NCBI RefSeq assembly: GCF_040676675.1
Contig: NZ_JBFAPK010000005.1
Location: 1 to 64,000, forward strand
From: JBFAPK01 sp040676675
Lineage (GTDB): Bacteria > Actinomycetota > Actinomycetes > Mycobacteriales > Micromonosporaceae
Length of the DNA: 64,000 nucleotides
Direction: 5' to 3'
Part shown: piece after piece, positions 26,585 to 35,475 of the stretch
How positions within the stretch are numbered: position 1 is the first letter of the stretch
How the letters are laid out: each line of letters starts with the position of its first letter
Position numbers and translations under genes: made by a program
The notes under the pieces: generated by a model
Seen by the model: only the letters and a program-made list of their open reading frames with translations
The model's database searches: none
What the model was told of the DNA's origin: nothing

Positions 26585-26612
26585 TGCGGCGGGGCCGTCC
26601 GGCCCCGCCGCA
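26585..26612. terminator. Bidirectional hairpin between convergent genes
   Basis: TGCGGCGGGGCC (26585-26596) and GGCCCCGCCGCA (26601-26612) form a perfect 12-bp stem with a 4-nt loop, between the plus-strand 121-aa gene and the minus-strand subtilase. No clear T-tract, as usual in high-GC actinomycetes. Confidence 0.6.
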
Positions 26613-26628
26613 CTGATCGGTCACGCGG

Positions 26629-29600
26629 CTACTGCCACCACGACCGCGCGGTGTAGACCAGGTGTCCGGGGATCACCTGGCCGCCGGTGCGGTACTCGGT
26701 GTACGCCCAGTACTCGCCGTCGCCGGCCAGCGGCGCGTTCGGGCGGAGCGTGAACGAGGGGGTCGTGCCCCGCTCCACCGTGGCCGGCAGGTCGAGCGTG
26801 GCCGGGGCGTACCGGCCGTCGCGCGCGATCAGGGCGTGTCCGAGCCGGTAGTTCACCACCGGCTGGCCGGACTGGTACGCGAAGACGTACGCGGTGTACC
26901 GGCCCGGCTCGGGCAGGAAGACGTACGCCTGCTCCGAGCTGTGCCAGTTCGCGCTCCGGTACACCAGCCTGTCGCCCTGGTAGAGGAAGAGGTCGAGGTC
27001 GGCGTTCGGGTCGTCGGTCGCCGTCTCGACCACCAGCCCGGCGCTGCCCTTCGGCACCGTGAAGGTGTGCGCCCCCACTCCGGGGGCGTGCGGGTCGAAG
27101 ATGCCGCCGTCGATGCCGGCCGGCATCGAGTACGCGTCCCACTCGACCGGGGTGTAGCCGGTCGACCGACCCTGGACCGGTCCGGTGAAGCCGACCTCCA
27201 GCAGCCCGAAGGCGCCGTTGGCGAGCCGGCCGAACTCCAGCCCGTCGTCGCCGTACATCCGGGGCGTGATGCCCCACGGCCGCGCGGCGACCGGCACCCG
27301 TACGGTGTGGGCCTTGCCGCGCCACGTGATCGCCCCGGTGACGAAGCGGTCCCAGGGCGCGCTGCCGCGCCGCAGCGTGATGGTCACCGTGGCGCTGCGC
27401 CCCGGCTCAACCGTGATCGACTTCGGCTCCACGGTCACCTGCATGCCCGGCAGGCCGCTGACCGTGGCGCGGTAGGTCTCCCGCGCGGTACCGACGTTGG
27501 TGAGCCGGCGGGTCAGGGTGAGCGGCCTGCTCGCGTCGTACTCGCGCAGCCCGATCGAGGGCAGGTTGAGCTGCTCCCCCTCCGGCTGCGCCGCCTCGCT
27601 GAACGCCACCAGGTCGGCCGTGGCCGGCTCGATCACCAGGCCCGGGTCGCTGGCGCGGGCCAGGTTCACCAGGCCGCTGCCCTGCTCCAGCGGGCTGGTG
27701 GTGCCCTCGGTGTCGGTGGCGGTGGTACGCAGCGCGGAGGCGACCGCCGCGGGCGACCAGTCCGGGTGCTGGGCGCGCAGGATCGCCGCGGTGCCGGCCA
27801 CGTACGGGGCCGCCATCGAGGTGCCCGAGTACGCGTCGTACTGGCGGCCGAAGTTGCCCGGCGGCGAGACCGCGGCGACCACGTCGACGCCCGGCGCGAC
27901 CAGGTCGGGCTTGAGCAGGCCGAGGTGCACCTGGTCCGGGCCCTTGGAGGAAAAGTCCGCGACGCTCGGCACGCCGGCGACGCTGGAGCCGTCCCCGCCG
28001 GAGCTGACCACCGCCGTGCCGTCGCTCGGGTGGCGCATCAGGTAGTTGAAGAGCTGGCCCGCCTGCTCCTCGGTCGGCAGGTAGAGGACCGGGAAGTTGT
28101 AGATCGAGTTGACCCGGAAGTTGCCGCCCGGAACGAAGACGACGATCGCCGCGGCGCCCTTCGCCTTCGCCTCCGCCGCCTGGTCGTACGGGTTGGAGAG
28201 CGCGCAGGCCACCACCTTGCCCCGGACCTTCGCCGGGTCGAGGCTGCCCGGCTCGCAGTACTGCGCGTAGTTCTCCAGCGAACCGGCCTGCTCGCCGAAG
28301 ACCAGCGGACGGGCCCGCCCGCCGGGGAGGACGTCCATCGTGGCGCCCACGAGCTTCGTACCGTCACCGAGCCGGATGGTGCCCTCGTTGAGGTTGGTCA
28401 CGGCCGCGCCCACCGTGGTCACCCACGGCGCCGCGTTGCCGATCATCCCGCTCATGCCGTCGTTGCCGGCCGACGCCGAGACGAAGACCCCGGCCAGTAC
28501 GGCGTGGAGGAAGGCGGTACCGATCGGCGTGTTCGGCTGCTGGTCGCCGAACTGGTACCCGATCGAGTAGTTGATCACCTGTACGCCGTCGGCGACGGCC
28601 GCGTCGATGCCGGCGATGATGTCCGCGTCGTAGCCCTCACCGCCCCAGAGCACCTTGTAGACGGCGAGCTGCGCGTCCGGCGCCACCCCGGAGACCGGGC
28701 CGAAGCTCCGGCCGTCGATGGTGACGTCCTTGACCGGCAGCCCCGCGGCCGTGGAGGCGGTGTGGGTGCCGTGCCCGGACATGTCCCGGGCCGAGAGGAC
28801 CTCGCCGTCGGGGAGCGCCCCCCGGCTGGCGAGGAAGGCGTCCGCGAAGTACCGCGCCCCGACGATCTTGCCGTTGCAGTGCTCGGCCACGAACGCCGCG
28901 CCGGTCTGGCAGGTGCCGTGCCAGCCGGCCGGCGCGGGCATCTTCTTGGCGAACGACGGGCTCTCCGGCCAGATGCCGGTGTCCAGCACGCCGATGACCA
29001 TCCCCGCGCCGGTACCGCTGCCCGGCTTCGGCTGGCCCGGCTTCGGCTTGCCGGACGTGCCGCCCTGGTCGGCCCCGCCGGCGGCGCCCGTCCCGCTCCC
29101 GGCGCCCGTCCCGCTCCCGGCGCCCGTGCCGGCCGGAGCCGCCGCGCCCGCCGCCGCCTCGGACCCCGAGGTCGCGCCGCCCGGAGCCACGGAACCCTGC
29201 GTCGCAGAACCCTGCGCCACGGCACCCTGCGTCGCAGAACCCTGCGCCACGGCACCCTGCGTCGCGGAACCCTGCGCCACGGCACCCTGCGTCGCGGAAC
29301 CCGGGCTCGCGGCGCTGGTCCGGACCACCCGGTCCTCGGTGACCGCCCGGACCCGCTTGTCCTGCCTCAACCGGGCCACCTGGGCCCCCGTCAGCTTCGC
29401 GGAGAAGCCGTTGAACGCGGTGGTGTAGGACTGGCCGGCCGTGACGCCGGCCGCCGCGGCGACCGCCGCGCGCTGGGCGTCGAGGTGCGCGCGGTACGCC
29501 CGGGCCGCCGTCGAGTCCGGTTCGAGCCGCTCTCCGGATCCGGGCCGGGTGCGCGCCAGCCCGGAGACCCCGCCGGCGTACGTCGTCACGGGCTCCTCGG

Positions 29601-29898
29601 CCAACTCGACGATGTACCGGCCGTCGCCGGCCGGGGTGCCGCCGGAGCGGGCCCCCGGCGAGGCGTCGGGCCGCGCCGGACGGGTTCGATCGGCGTCGAA
29701 CGGCCGCCGGCCGCCACCGCCCGTGAGGTCCAGCCGCTCGCCGTCCTTGGCCAGCCCGAGGCCGGGGCCACTCGGCGCGCCGGCGGCCGGTGCCGCCGAG
29801 GCCGGAGCGGCGGTACCGGCCGCGCCGGCGCTCGCCAGGGCGAGGACCAGCAGGGGTACGGCCAGTCTTCGCCGCGTCCTGCTCGTGTTGCTTGCCAC
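26629..29898 (-). CDS. Secreted subtilisin-like serine protease (S8) with PA domain
   Basis: 1089 aa from GTG at 29898, chosen because it gives a clean signal peptide (RTRRRLAVPLLVLALASAGAAGTAAPASA) with AGGAG close upstream; ATG 29937 is the alternative. Inhibitor I9 propeptide about 90-195, a repetitive Ala/Gly/Ser linker 195-300, then the catalytic domain with Asp in GVLDTGIWPES, His in SGHGTHTASTAAG and Ser in YSGTSMAAPYVAGTAAIL. A PA insert (AKVRGKVVACALSN..., about 555-660) lies between His and Ser. Fn3-like and beta domains form the last 300 residues. Extracellular protein degradation; resembles plant cucumisin and vpr architecture. Confidence 0.93.
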   Translation of the reverse strand: MASNTSRTRRRLAVPLLVLALASAGAAGTAAPASAAPAAGAPSGPGLGLAKDGERLDLTGGGGRRPFDADRTRPARPDASPGARSGGTPAGDGRYIVELAEEPVTTYAGGVSGLARTRPGSGERLEPDSTAARAYRAHLDAQRAAVAAAAGVTAGQSYTTAFNGFSAKLTGAQVARLRQDKRVRAVTEDRVVRTSAASPGSATQGAVAQGSATQGAVAQGSATQGAVAQGSATQGSVAPGGATSGSEAAAGAAAPAGTGAGSGTGAGSGTGAAGGADQGGTSGKPKPGQPKPGSGTGAGMVIGVLDTGIWPESPSFAKKMPAPAGWHGTCQTGAAFVAEHCNGKIVGARYFADAFLASRGALPDGEVLSARDMSGHGTHTASTAAGLPVKDVTIDGRSFGPVSGVAPDAQLAVYKVLWGGEGYDADIIAGIDAAVADGVQVINYSIGYQFGDQQPNTPIGTAFLHAVLAGVFVSASAGNDGMSGMIGNAAPWVTTVGAAVTNLNEGTIRLGDGTKLVGATMDVLPGGRARPLVFGEQAGSLENYAQYCEPGSLDPAKVRGKVVACALSNPYDQAAEAKAKGAAAIVVFVPGGNFRVNSIYNFPVLYLPTEEQAGQLFNYLMRHPSDGTAVVSSGGDGSSVAGVPSVADFSSKGPDQVHLGLLKPDLVAPGVDVVAAVSPPGNFGRQYDAYSGTSMAAPYVAGTAAILRAQHPDWSPAAVASALRTTATDTEGTTSPLEQGSGLVNLARASDPGLVIEPATADLVAFSEAAQPEGEQLNLPSIGLREYDASRPLTLTRRLTNVGTARETYRATVSGLPGMQVTVEPKSITVEPGRSATVTITLRRGSAPWDRFVTGAITWRGKAHTVRVPVAARPWGITPRMYGDDGLEFGRLANGAFGLLEVGFTGPVQGRSTGYTPVEWDAYSMPAGIDGGIFDPHAPGVGAHTFTVPKGSAGLVVETATDDPNADLDLFLYQGDRLVYRSANWHSSEQAYVFLPEPGRYTAYVFAYQSGQPVVNYRLGHALIARDGRYAPATLDLPATVERGTTPSFTLRPNAPLAGDGEYWAYTEYRTGGQVIPGHLVYTARSWWQ
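29191..29310 (-). repeat. Four 30-bp tandem repeats inside the subtilase gene
   Basis: Units at 29191, 29221, 29251 and 29281 encode ten-residue repeats of the form SATQGAVAQG between the propeptide and the catalytic domain. The 30-bp length keeps the frame, so copy-number change would only lengthen or shorten the linker. The outer units are slightly degenerate. Confidence 0.85.
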
Positions 29899-30028
29899 GA
29901 GGCTCCTTTCGGCACTCCCCCGCGGGAGCGCTTCCATGAACGAGATCGCACTCCCAACGGGAAGGGAGAGGAGATGCGCCTACCTAACCCCGCCCCGATT
30001 AACCAGGGGTTCGGGGGTTGTTACGCCC

Positions 30029-30065
30029 GATCTTGCCAACAAGATCACCGTGGAACAAGATCACC
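30029..30065. promoter_or_regulatory. Palindrome and direct repeat upstream of subtilase
   Basis: GATCTTG (30029-30035) and CAAGATC (30040-30046) form a palindrome with a 4-nt centre. CAAGATCACC occurs at 30040-30049 and again at 30056-30065, 16 bp apart. It lies 131-167 nt before the protease start and next to palindromic element copy 3. Candidate operator; no regulator is encoded nearby. The rest of the 297-bp gap 29899-30195 holds only copy 3. Confidence 0.45.
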
Positions 30066-30116
30066 ACAGGGCCGGCATCCACCCTGGACGGCCACGACCC
30101 GGCCCCCACCCCCCCG

Positions 30117-30174
30117 CGATCTAGGGCAAATCTCGGTGATTGGAGATCAAGTCACGACGATTCGCCCTAGATCG
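30117..30174. repeat. 58-bp palindromic element, copy 3
   Basis: Left arm CGATCTAGGGCAAATC (30117-30132), right arm GATTCGCCCTAGATCG (30159-30174), 26-nt spacer with TTGGAGATCAA. The right arm has one substitution (T to C). In a minus-strand transcript this keeps a G-U pair, in a plus-strand one it makes an A-C mismatch. It starts 21 nt after the stop of the minus-strand gene at 30196-30651. Confidence 0.9.
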
Positions 30175-30195
30175 CCGGGGAGCGAGCGGGGGGCG

Positions 30196-30651
30196 TCAGG
30201 TGACCGTGACCGTCCAGAGCAGAGCGGTCGACGCCGCCCGCGTCTCGGCGTCCCGGCACCCCTGGAAGCAGTTCGTGACCGTCACCGTAAGCCGGCCCGG
30301 TCGCACCGCCACGAAGATGAAGTGGCGCGTACCGGCGCCGCCCCCGACCGCCGGGCCGAGAATCCGCTCGACCGGGTGCGACAGGACGAGTTCACTGCCC
30401 CGTGCCTCGGCGGCCCCGGCCGGCTCCACGGCGGCCCGCCAACTGTCGCCGACCGAGGGGCCCCGGTCGGGCACCGTGAGCGTGAACCGGTCGCCCGCCC
30501 GCACCGTCAACGCCGGACGGGACCGGTCGGCGACCGTGCCGTAGCGCACCTTCGTCCGCAGCGCGAGCGCGCCGGCGACCGTACCGCCGACCAGTACGGC
30601 GACGGCGAGGCAGCCGCCCAGGAGGATGACGACGAGCCTGCGGGCACCCAC
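30196..30651 (-). CDS. Membrane-anchored or secreted protein, possibly chagasin-like
   Basis: 151 aa. N-terminal hydrophobic segment RRLVVILLGGCLAVAVLVGGTVAGALAL, with a possible lipobox-like Cys at 14. The rest is beta-rich: ALTVRAGDRFTLTVPDRGPSVGDSWRAAVEP, then GGGAGTRHFIFVAVRPGRLTVTVTNCFQGC. The order of a turn before W, a Gly-rich loop and an F-x-F-x-A strand recalls chagasin-type (I42) cysteine-protease inhibitors, but the canonical NPTTGY loop is absent, so this is only a fold guess. A two-Cys pair near the end could form a disulfide. Confidence 0.5.
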   Translation of the reverse strand: MGARRLVVILLGGCLAVAVLVGGTVAGALALRTKVRYGTVADRSRPALTVRAGDRFTLTVPDRGPSVGDSWRAAVEPAGAAEARGSELVLSHPVERILGPAVGGGAGTRHFIFVAVRPGRLTVTVTNCFQGCRDAETRAASTALLWTVTVT

Positions 30652-30688
30652 GCCGACCGACGCTACCGGCGCCGGGCAACGACCCGGC

Positions 30689-31312
30689 TCAGAGACCCAG
30701 CGCCGCGCGCAGGTACGGCAGGTCGGCCGGCCCGGTCCAGCGGTACGCGGAGAGCCCGGCGACGCGGGCGCCCCGCACCATCCGGTCCGAGTCGTCGACG
30801 AAGAGCACGCGGTCCGGCGGGGTCTCCAGCGCCAGGCAGGCCTGGCGGAAGTACTCCTTGGTCGGCTTGTGCACGCCGAGCACCGAGGAGTTGAGCACCA
30901 GGTCCACCTCGCCGGCGACGCCGAGCGCGGCGAGGTCGGCGTCGAGCCGGTCCGTGGCGTTGGTCGCCAGCCCCACCCGTACGCCGGCCGCGCGTACCTC
31001 GCGGACGAAGGCGAGCACCTCCGGGTCGATCTCGCCCCGGTCGGTCTGCCACTCCTCGACCGCCGCCCGGGCGTCCTGGTGGCTCACGGCCGGACCGGAG
31101 AGGGCCCGCGCCACCCCGTCCAACCAGTCCGCGTGGCTCACCTGACCGACGAGGGCGGGTTGCAGCATCGACCACCCCATCGCCGTGTCGAGCAGCGCGC
31201 CGGCCGGCAGCCCGTACCGCCGTTCCACCGCCGCCGCGAACCGCGGGTCGAACCGCCGCAGCACACCGTCCATGTCGACGAGCAGCGCCGTCGCCCTACG
31301 CCGAAGCATCAT
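30689..31312 (-). CDS. HAD superfamily hydrolase (subfamily IA)
   Basis: 207 aa. Motif I LLVDMDGVLRRFD (nucleophile Asp near 13), motif II VGLATNATDRL, motif III Lys in GVHKPTKEYF, motif IV VLFVDDSDRMVRGARVAGL. The cap is helical, as in phosphoglycolate-phosphatase-like enzymes. Starts 9 nt after the smc stop on the same strand, so probably cotranscribed. Cytoplasmic phosphatase of unknown substrate. Confidence 0.9.
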   Translation of the reverse strand: MMLRRRATALLVDMDGVLRRFDPRFAAAVERRYGLPAGALLDTAMGWSMLQPALVGQVSHADWLDGVARALSGPAVSHQDARAAVEEWQTDRGEIDPEVLAFVREVRAAGVRVGLATNATDRLDADLAALGVAGEVDLVLNSSVLGVHKPTKEYFRQACLALETPPDRVLFVDDSDRMVRGARVAGLSAYRWTGPADLPYLRAALGL

Positions 31313-31321
31313 CCGGCCGAC

Positions 31322-34300
31322 CTAGTCCTCTTCCCTGTTCAGCCGCTGGCTGATCACCTGGGTGACGCCGTTGCGCATGGTGACGCCGTAGAGCGCGTCG
31401 GCGACCTCCATCGTGCGCTTCTGGTGGGTGATGATGATCAGCTGGCTCTTCTCCCGCAGCTGGGCCATCAGGGTGATCAGCCGGCCCAGGTTGACGTCGT
31501 CGAGCGCGGCCTCCACCTCGTCCATGATGTAGAACGGGCTGGGCCGGGCCCGGAAGATGGCGACCAGCATCGCCACCGCGGTCAGCGAGCGCTCCCCGCC
31601 GGAGAGCAGCGAGAGCCGCCGGATCTTCTTGCCCGGCGGCCGGGCCTCGACCTCGACCCCGGTGGTGAGCAGGTCGTCCGGGTCGGTCAGCACCAGCCGC
31701 CCCTCGCCGCCCGGGAAGAGCACCGTGAAGACCTGCTCGAACTCGCGGGCGGTGTCGGCGAAGGCGCTGGCGAAGACCTCCAGGATCCGGTCGTCCACGT
31801 CCTTGACCACGGTGAGCAGGTCGCGGCGGGTCGCCTTGAGGTCCTCCAGCTGCTCGGAGAGGAACTTGTACCGCTCCTCCAGCGCCGCGAACTCCTCCAG
31901 CGCCAACGGGTTGACCTTGCCGAGCAGGGCCAGGTCGCGTTCGGCCTTGGCCGCCCGCTTCTCCTGCATCGGCCGCTCGAACGGCACCGGCTCGGGCACC
32001 GGCTTGCCGTCCCGTTCGGCCGCGGCCACGTCGGCGTCGGTCGGCGGTACGGGCTGCTGCGGACCGTACTCGGCGAGCAGCGTCTCCACGTCCAGCCCGA
32101 AGTCCTCGCCGGCCTTGATCTCCAGCTGCTCGATGCGCATCCGCTGCTCGGCGCGGGCCACCTCGTCCCGGTGCACCGCGCTGGTCAACCGCTCCAGCTC
32201 GGCGCCGAGGCGCTTCGCCGCGCCGCGTACCTCCTGCAGCTCGGCCTCGCGCGCGGCCCGCGCCCGCGCCACCTCGTCGCGGGTCTGCTCGGCGGTGGTG
32301 AGGGAGACCGCGACGCGGACCAGCGCCTCGCGGGCGCCGGCCTCGACGGCGCGGGCGATCGAGGCGCCCCGGGCCCGCGCGGCCCGGCGCGCGGCGGCGC
32401 GTTCCCGCGCCGCCCGCTCGGCCGCGGCCTGCCGGGCCAGCGAATCGGCCCGGCCGGCGATCGCCGCGACCCGCTCCTCCGCCGTACGCACGGCGAGCCG
32501 GACCTCCATCTCGTTCTGCCGGGCCTGCGGCAGGTACGCGGCGAGCTCGTCCCGCTCCTCGGTGGAGGGTTCGGCGTCGACGGGGATGTCCTCGGCGGCG
32601 CGGAGCCGCTCCTCCAGCTCGGCCAGGGTGGCGAGGTCCTTCTCCCGGGACGCCTCGGCCCGGGCGCGCGACTCGGCGAGCCGGTCGGTCTCGGCCTTGG
32701 CCGACCGGGCCGCCGCGCCCAGCTCGGCCAGGCGGCGGGCGGCTGCGTTGCGCTGCCCCTCGGCCTCGCGCTTGACGGCCGCGGCGGCGTTCACCGCCTC
32801 CTTGCGGACGGCCACCTCCTCGCGCGCCTCGGCGAGCTGTTCGCGCAGCTCCGCGATGGTCGCCTCGGCCGTGGCCCGGTTGTTCCGGGCCTCCTCGACG
32901 GCGGCCTGCACCTCGATGAAGCTGGGCGCCTTCGCCGAGCCGCCGGCCGCCGCGTACGCGCCGACCACGTCGCCGTCGGGGGTGACGGCGCGCAGCTCGG
33001 GGTTGCCCGTGACCAGCCGGGTCGCCGCCTCCAGGTCCGCCACCAGTACGACGTCGCGCAGCGCGCGGTGCACCGCGGCCCGGATCTCTTCCGGCGCCCC
33101 GACCAGGTCCGGCGCCCAGCGCGCGCCCTCGGGGAGGGCGGGGCGCAACGCGTCCGCGCTGCCGATCATGCCCGGCCCGGCCGCGCCGCCGACCAGCAGG
33201 CTCGCCCGGCCGGCATCCTGGATCTTGAGCAGCCGCATCGCCTCGGCGGCCTCGTCCACCCCGGTCACCGCGACCGCGTCGGCGAGCGCGCCGAGCGCGG
33301 CGGCCAGCGCGGCCTCGTGCCCCGGCTCGACCGTGAGCATCCCGGCGAGGCCGCCGAGCAGCCCCGGTACCTCCCCGGCGTGGGCCAGCAGCGCGCCGGC
33401 GCCGTCCTTGCGCCGCAGCCCCATGGCGAGCGCCTCTTCGCGCGCCTTCCACGTCGCGGCGTCCTTCTCGGCGGCGCGCTCGGCGTCGGAGAGCGCCCGT
33501 ACCGCCGCCGCGGCGGCCTCCTGCGCGGCCACCGCCTCCGCGTGCCGGGCGTCGAGGTCGGCGTTGTCCCGGTCCGCCGCGGTCGACTGCGCGGCCACCG
33601 CGTCCAGCTCCGCCTGCGCCTTCTCGGCGCGGGCCTGCGCGTCGGCGTGCGCGGCGGAGAGTCGGGCGATCTCCTCGGCCGCCGAACTGGTCCGGGCCCG
33701 GGCCGAGTTCACCTGCCCGGTCAGCCGGGCCAGCCCCTCCCGCCGGTCGGCGATGGCCTTGGCCGCCGTGACCAGGGCGCGCTCGGCCTCGGCGAGCTGG
33801 CGTTCGAGCTGCTGCCGGCCCTCGACCGCCTCGGCGAGGCGGATCTGGTCCTCGGTGAGCGCCGCGCGCAGCTCCTCCTCCTGCTCCCGTACCGCCTCCG
33901 CCTCGGCGGCGAGCTGGTCCGGGTCCCGGCCGGGACGCTCGTCGTCCGGGGTGACGCTCAGGTGGCGCAGGCGCTCGCGGGCGAGCTGCTCGGTGGAGCG
34001 GAACCGCTCCTGGAGGGCGGAGAGCTTGTACCAGGTGTCCTGGGCGGCGGCGAGCAGCGGCGCGTCCTCGGCCAGCGCCAGCTCCAGCTCGGCCAGGCGC
34101 CGCTGCACCTCGGTGTGTTCCTGCTCGACCTGCTCGCGCCGCGCCCGCAGCGCGGTCTCGTCGGCGATCTCCTTGTCCAGCGTCGACCGCAGCGTGGCCA
34201 GGTCGTCGGCGAGCAGGCGCAGCCGGGCGTCGCGCAGGTTGGCCTGGATCACCGCGGCGCGCCGGGCCACCTCGGCCTGGCGGCCGAGCGGCTTGAGCTG

Positions 34301-34900
34301 GCGGCGCAGCTCGGCGGTGAGGTCGGTCAGCCGGTTGAGGTTCGTCTGCATCGCGTCGAGCTTGCGCAGCGCCTTCTCTTTGCGCTTGCGGTGCTTGAGT
34401 ACGCCGGCGGCCTCCTCGATGAAGGCGCGCCGGTCCTCGGGCTTCGCGTGCAGTACGGCGTCGAGCTGCCCCTGGCCGACGATGACGTGCATCTCTCGGC
34501 CGATACCGGAGTCGGAGAGCAGTTCCTGGATGTCGAGCAGCCGGCAGGAGTCGCCGTTGATCTCGTATTCGCTCTCGCCGGAACGGAACATCCGGCGGGT
34601 GATCGAGACCTCGGTGTAGTCGATCGGCAGCGCGCCGTCGGTGTTGTCGATGGTGAGCGTGACCTCGGCCCGGCCGAGCGGCGCGCGGCCGGCGGTACCG
34701 GCGAAGATGACGTCCTCCATCTTGCCGCCGCGCAGGGCCTTGGCGCTGTGCTCGCCGAGCACCCAGGCGATCGCGTCGACGACGTTCGACTTGCCCGAGC
34801 CGTTCGGCCCCACCACACAGGTGATGCCCGGCTCCAGCTTGAGCGTCGTGGCGGACGCGAAGGACTTGAAGCCCTTCACCGTGAGGTTCTTGAGATACAC
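31322..34900 (-). CDS. smc: Chromosome segregation ATPase SMC
   Basis: 1192 aa, full length. Walker A VVGPNGSGKSNVVDAI (about 29-44), R-loop and Q-loop region up to 165, long coiled coil, hinge around 500-660 (MLTVEPGHEAALAAALGALADAVAV), second coil, then signature RRLSLLSGGERSLTAVAMLVAIF, Walker B PFYIMDEVEAALDDVN and D-loop. The condensin core that compacts and separates chromosomes with ScpAB. In mycobacteria acyP lies between smc and mutM; here a set of accessory genes occupies that interval. Confidence 0.98.
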   Translation of the reverse strand: MYLKNLTVKGFKSFASATTLKLEPGITCVVGPNGSGKSNVVDAIAWVLGEHSAKALRGGKMEDVIFAGTAGRAPLGRAEVTLTIDNTDGALPIDYTEVSITRRMFRSGESEYEINGDSCRLLDIQELLSDSGIGREMHVIVGQGQLDAVLHAKPEDRRAFIEEAAGVLKHRKRKEKALRKLDAMQTNLNRLTDLTAELRRQLKPLGRQAEVARRAAVIQANLRDARLRLLADDLATLRSTLDKEIADETALRARREQVEQEHTEVQRRLAELELALAEDAPLLAAAQDTWYKLSALQERFRSTEQLARERLRHLSVTPDDERPGRDPDQLAAEAEAVREQEEELRAALTEDQIRLAEAVEGRQQLERQLAEAERALVTAAKAIADRREGLARLTGQVNSARARTSSAAEEIARLSAAHADAQARAEKAQAELDAVAAQSTAADRDNADLDARHAEAVAAQEAAAAAVRALSDAERAAEKDAATWKAREEALAMGLRRKDGAGALLAHAGEVPGLLGGLAGMLTVEPGHEAALAAALGALADAVAVTGVDEAAEAMRLLKIQDAGRASLLVGGAAGPGMIGSADALRPALPEGARWAPDLVGAPEEIRAAVHRALRDVVLVADLEAATRLVTGNPELRAVTPDGDVVGAYAAAGGSAKAPSFIEVQAAVEEARNNRATAEATIAELREQLAEAREEVAVRKEAVNAAAAVKREAEGQRNAAARRLAELGAAARSAKAETDRLAESRARAEASREKDLATLAELEERLRAAEDIPVDAEPSTEERDELAAYLPQARQNEMEVRLAVRTAEERVAAIAGRADSLARQAAAERAARERAAARRAARARGASIARAVEAGAREALVRVAVSLTTAEQTRDEVARARAAREAELQEVRGAAKRLGAELERLTSAVHRDEVARAEQRMRIEQLEIKAGEDFGLDVETLLAEYGPQQPVPPTDADVAAAERDGKPVPEPVPFERPMQEKRAAKAERDLALLGKVNPLALEEFAALEERYKFLSEQLEDLKATRRDLLTVVKDVDDRILEVFASAFADTAREFEQVFTVLFPGGEGRLVLTDPDDLLTTGVEVEARPPGKKIRRLSLLSGGERSLTAVAMLVAIFRARPSPFYIMDEVEAALDDVNLGRLITLMAQLREKSQLIIITHQKRTMEVADALYGVTMRNGVTQVISQRLNREED

Positions 34901-35280
34901 CGTCTCGATCCGGCCGTTGCGGTCTGGTCAACCCTGTGTCTCGTCAACCGTCTTCTGGTCAACCTGCAGGTTAACCCGGAGCGTCGCGATCCTCGCCACG
35001 CGGCGCGCGCCCACACCCTAGCCGATCAACGCGACCATCCCGCGCGCACGCGGCGGAAACTGCGCTCCGTACCGGCACGGATACGAATCCGCGCCGGCGG
35101 CGGGTACGCCGGAAATCGCGCGTCCGGGGGGATGCGGAACGTGACGCGGAGACAAAACTGCGCGCCGCCACGGATGTGTCGGCGCGCGATCTTTGTGTAC
35201 AGCGGTGGTGCTGATTCAGTTGTGCGGTGCCGTGGATTGTGTCCCGGCTTTGGGCGCCGGTCGCCCGGCGCCCCGGGAGA
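34901..35280. other. 380-bp intergenic region upstream of smc
   Basis: No supported gene. Near smc, GTCAACC recurs at 34927, 34943 and 34958 (16 and 15 bp apart), and the last copy is half of GGTCAACCTGCAGGTTAACC (34957-34976), a 20-bp palindrome with one mismatched pair. This is the likely smc control region. The remainder (34980-35280) shows nothing I can name. Confidence 0.5.
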
Positions 35281-35475
35281 TCAGGTCAGTGCCGGCTCTG
35301 CCAGGCGGAGCAGGTCGTCCGCCTCGGCCGCCGCCGCCGCGAGCCGATCATTCTCGGCACGCAACCGCGTGACCTCGAACTCCAGTGCCTGAACGCTGGC
35401 ACGCAGTCGAGTGACCTCGTCGAGCAGACGCCGGTCAGGCGCCGCACCCACGTGGCCGTAGAGGGCCTTCGCCAT
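35281..35475 (-). CDS. Small coiled-coil protein
   Basis: 64 aa from ATG at 35475 with AAGGAGACAAT directly upstream, an excellent ribosome site; the longer frame from 35514 is not supported. MAKALYGHVGAAPDRRLLDEVTRL then a continuous heptad pattern LRASVQALEFEVTRLRAENDRLAAAAAEADDLLRLAEP. Small proteins beginning MAKALYGH are familiar from actinomycete genomes but I know no function. Cytoplasmic, likely a dimeric coiled coil. Divergent from the CAP gene. Confidence 0.8.
   Translation of the reverse strand: MAKALYGHVGAAPDRRLLDEVTRLRASVQALEFEVTRLRAENDRLAAAAAEADDLLRLAEPALT

Noticed and set aside
26662..35392. Very long plus-strand open frames (1410 and 1588 aa) opposite the subtilase and smc genes
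   Set aside because: They are GC-driven antisense shadows: composition is Arg/Gly/Pro/His-rich without domains, and the minus-strand genes have clear motifs and starts.
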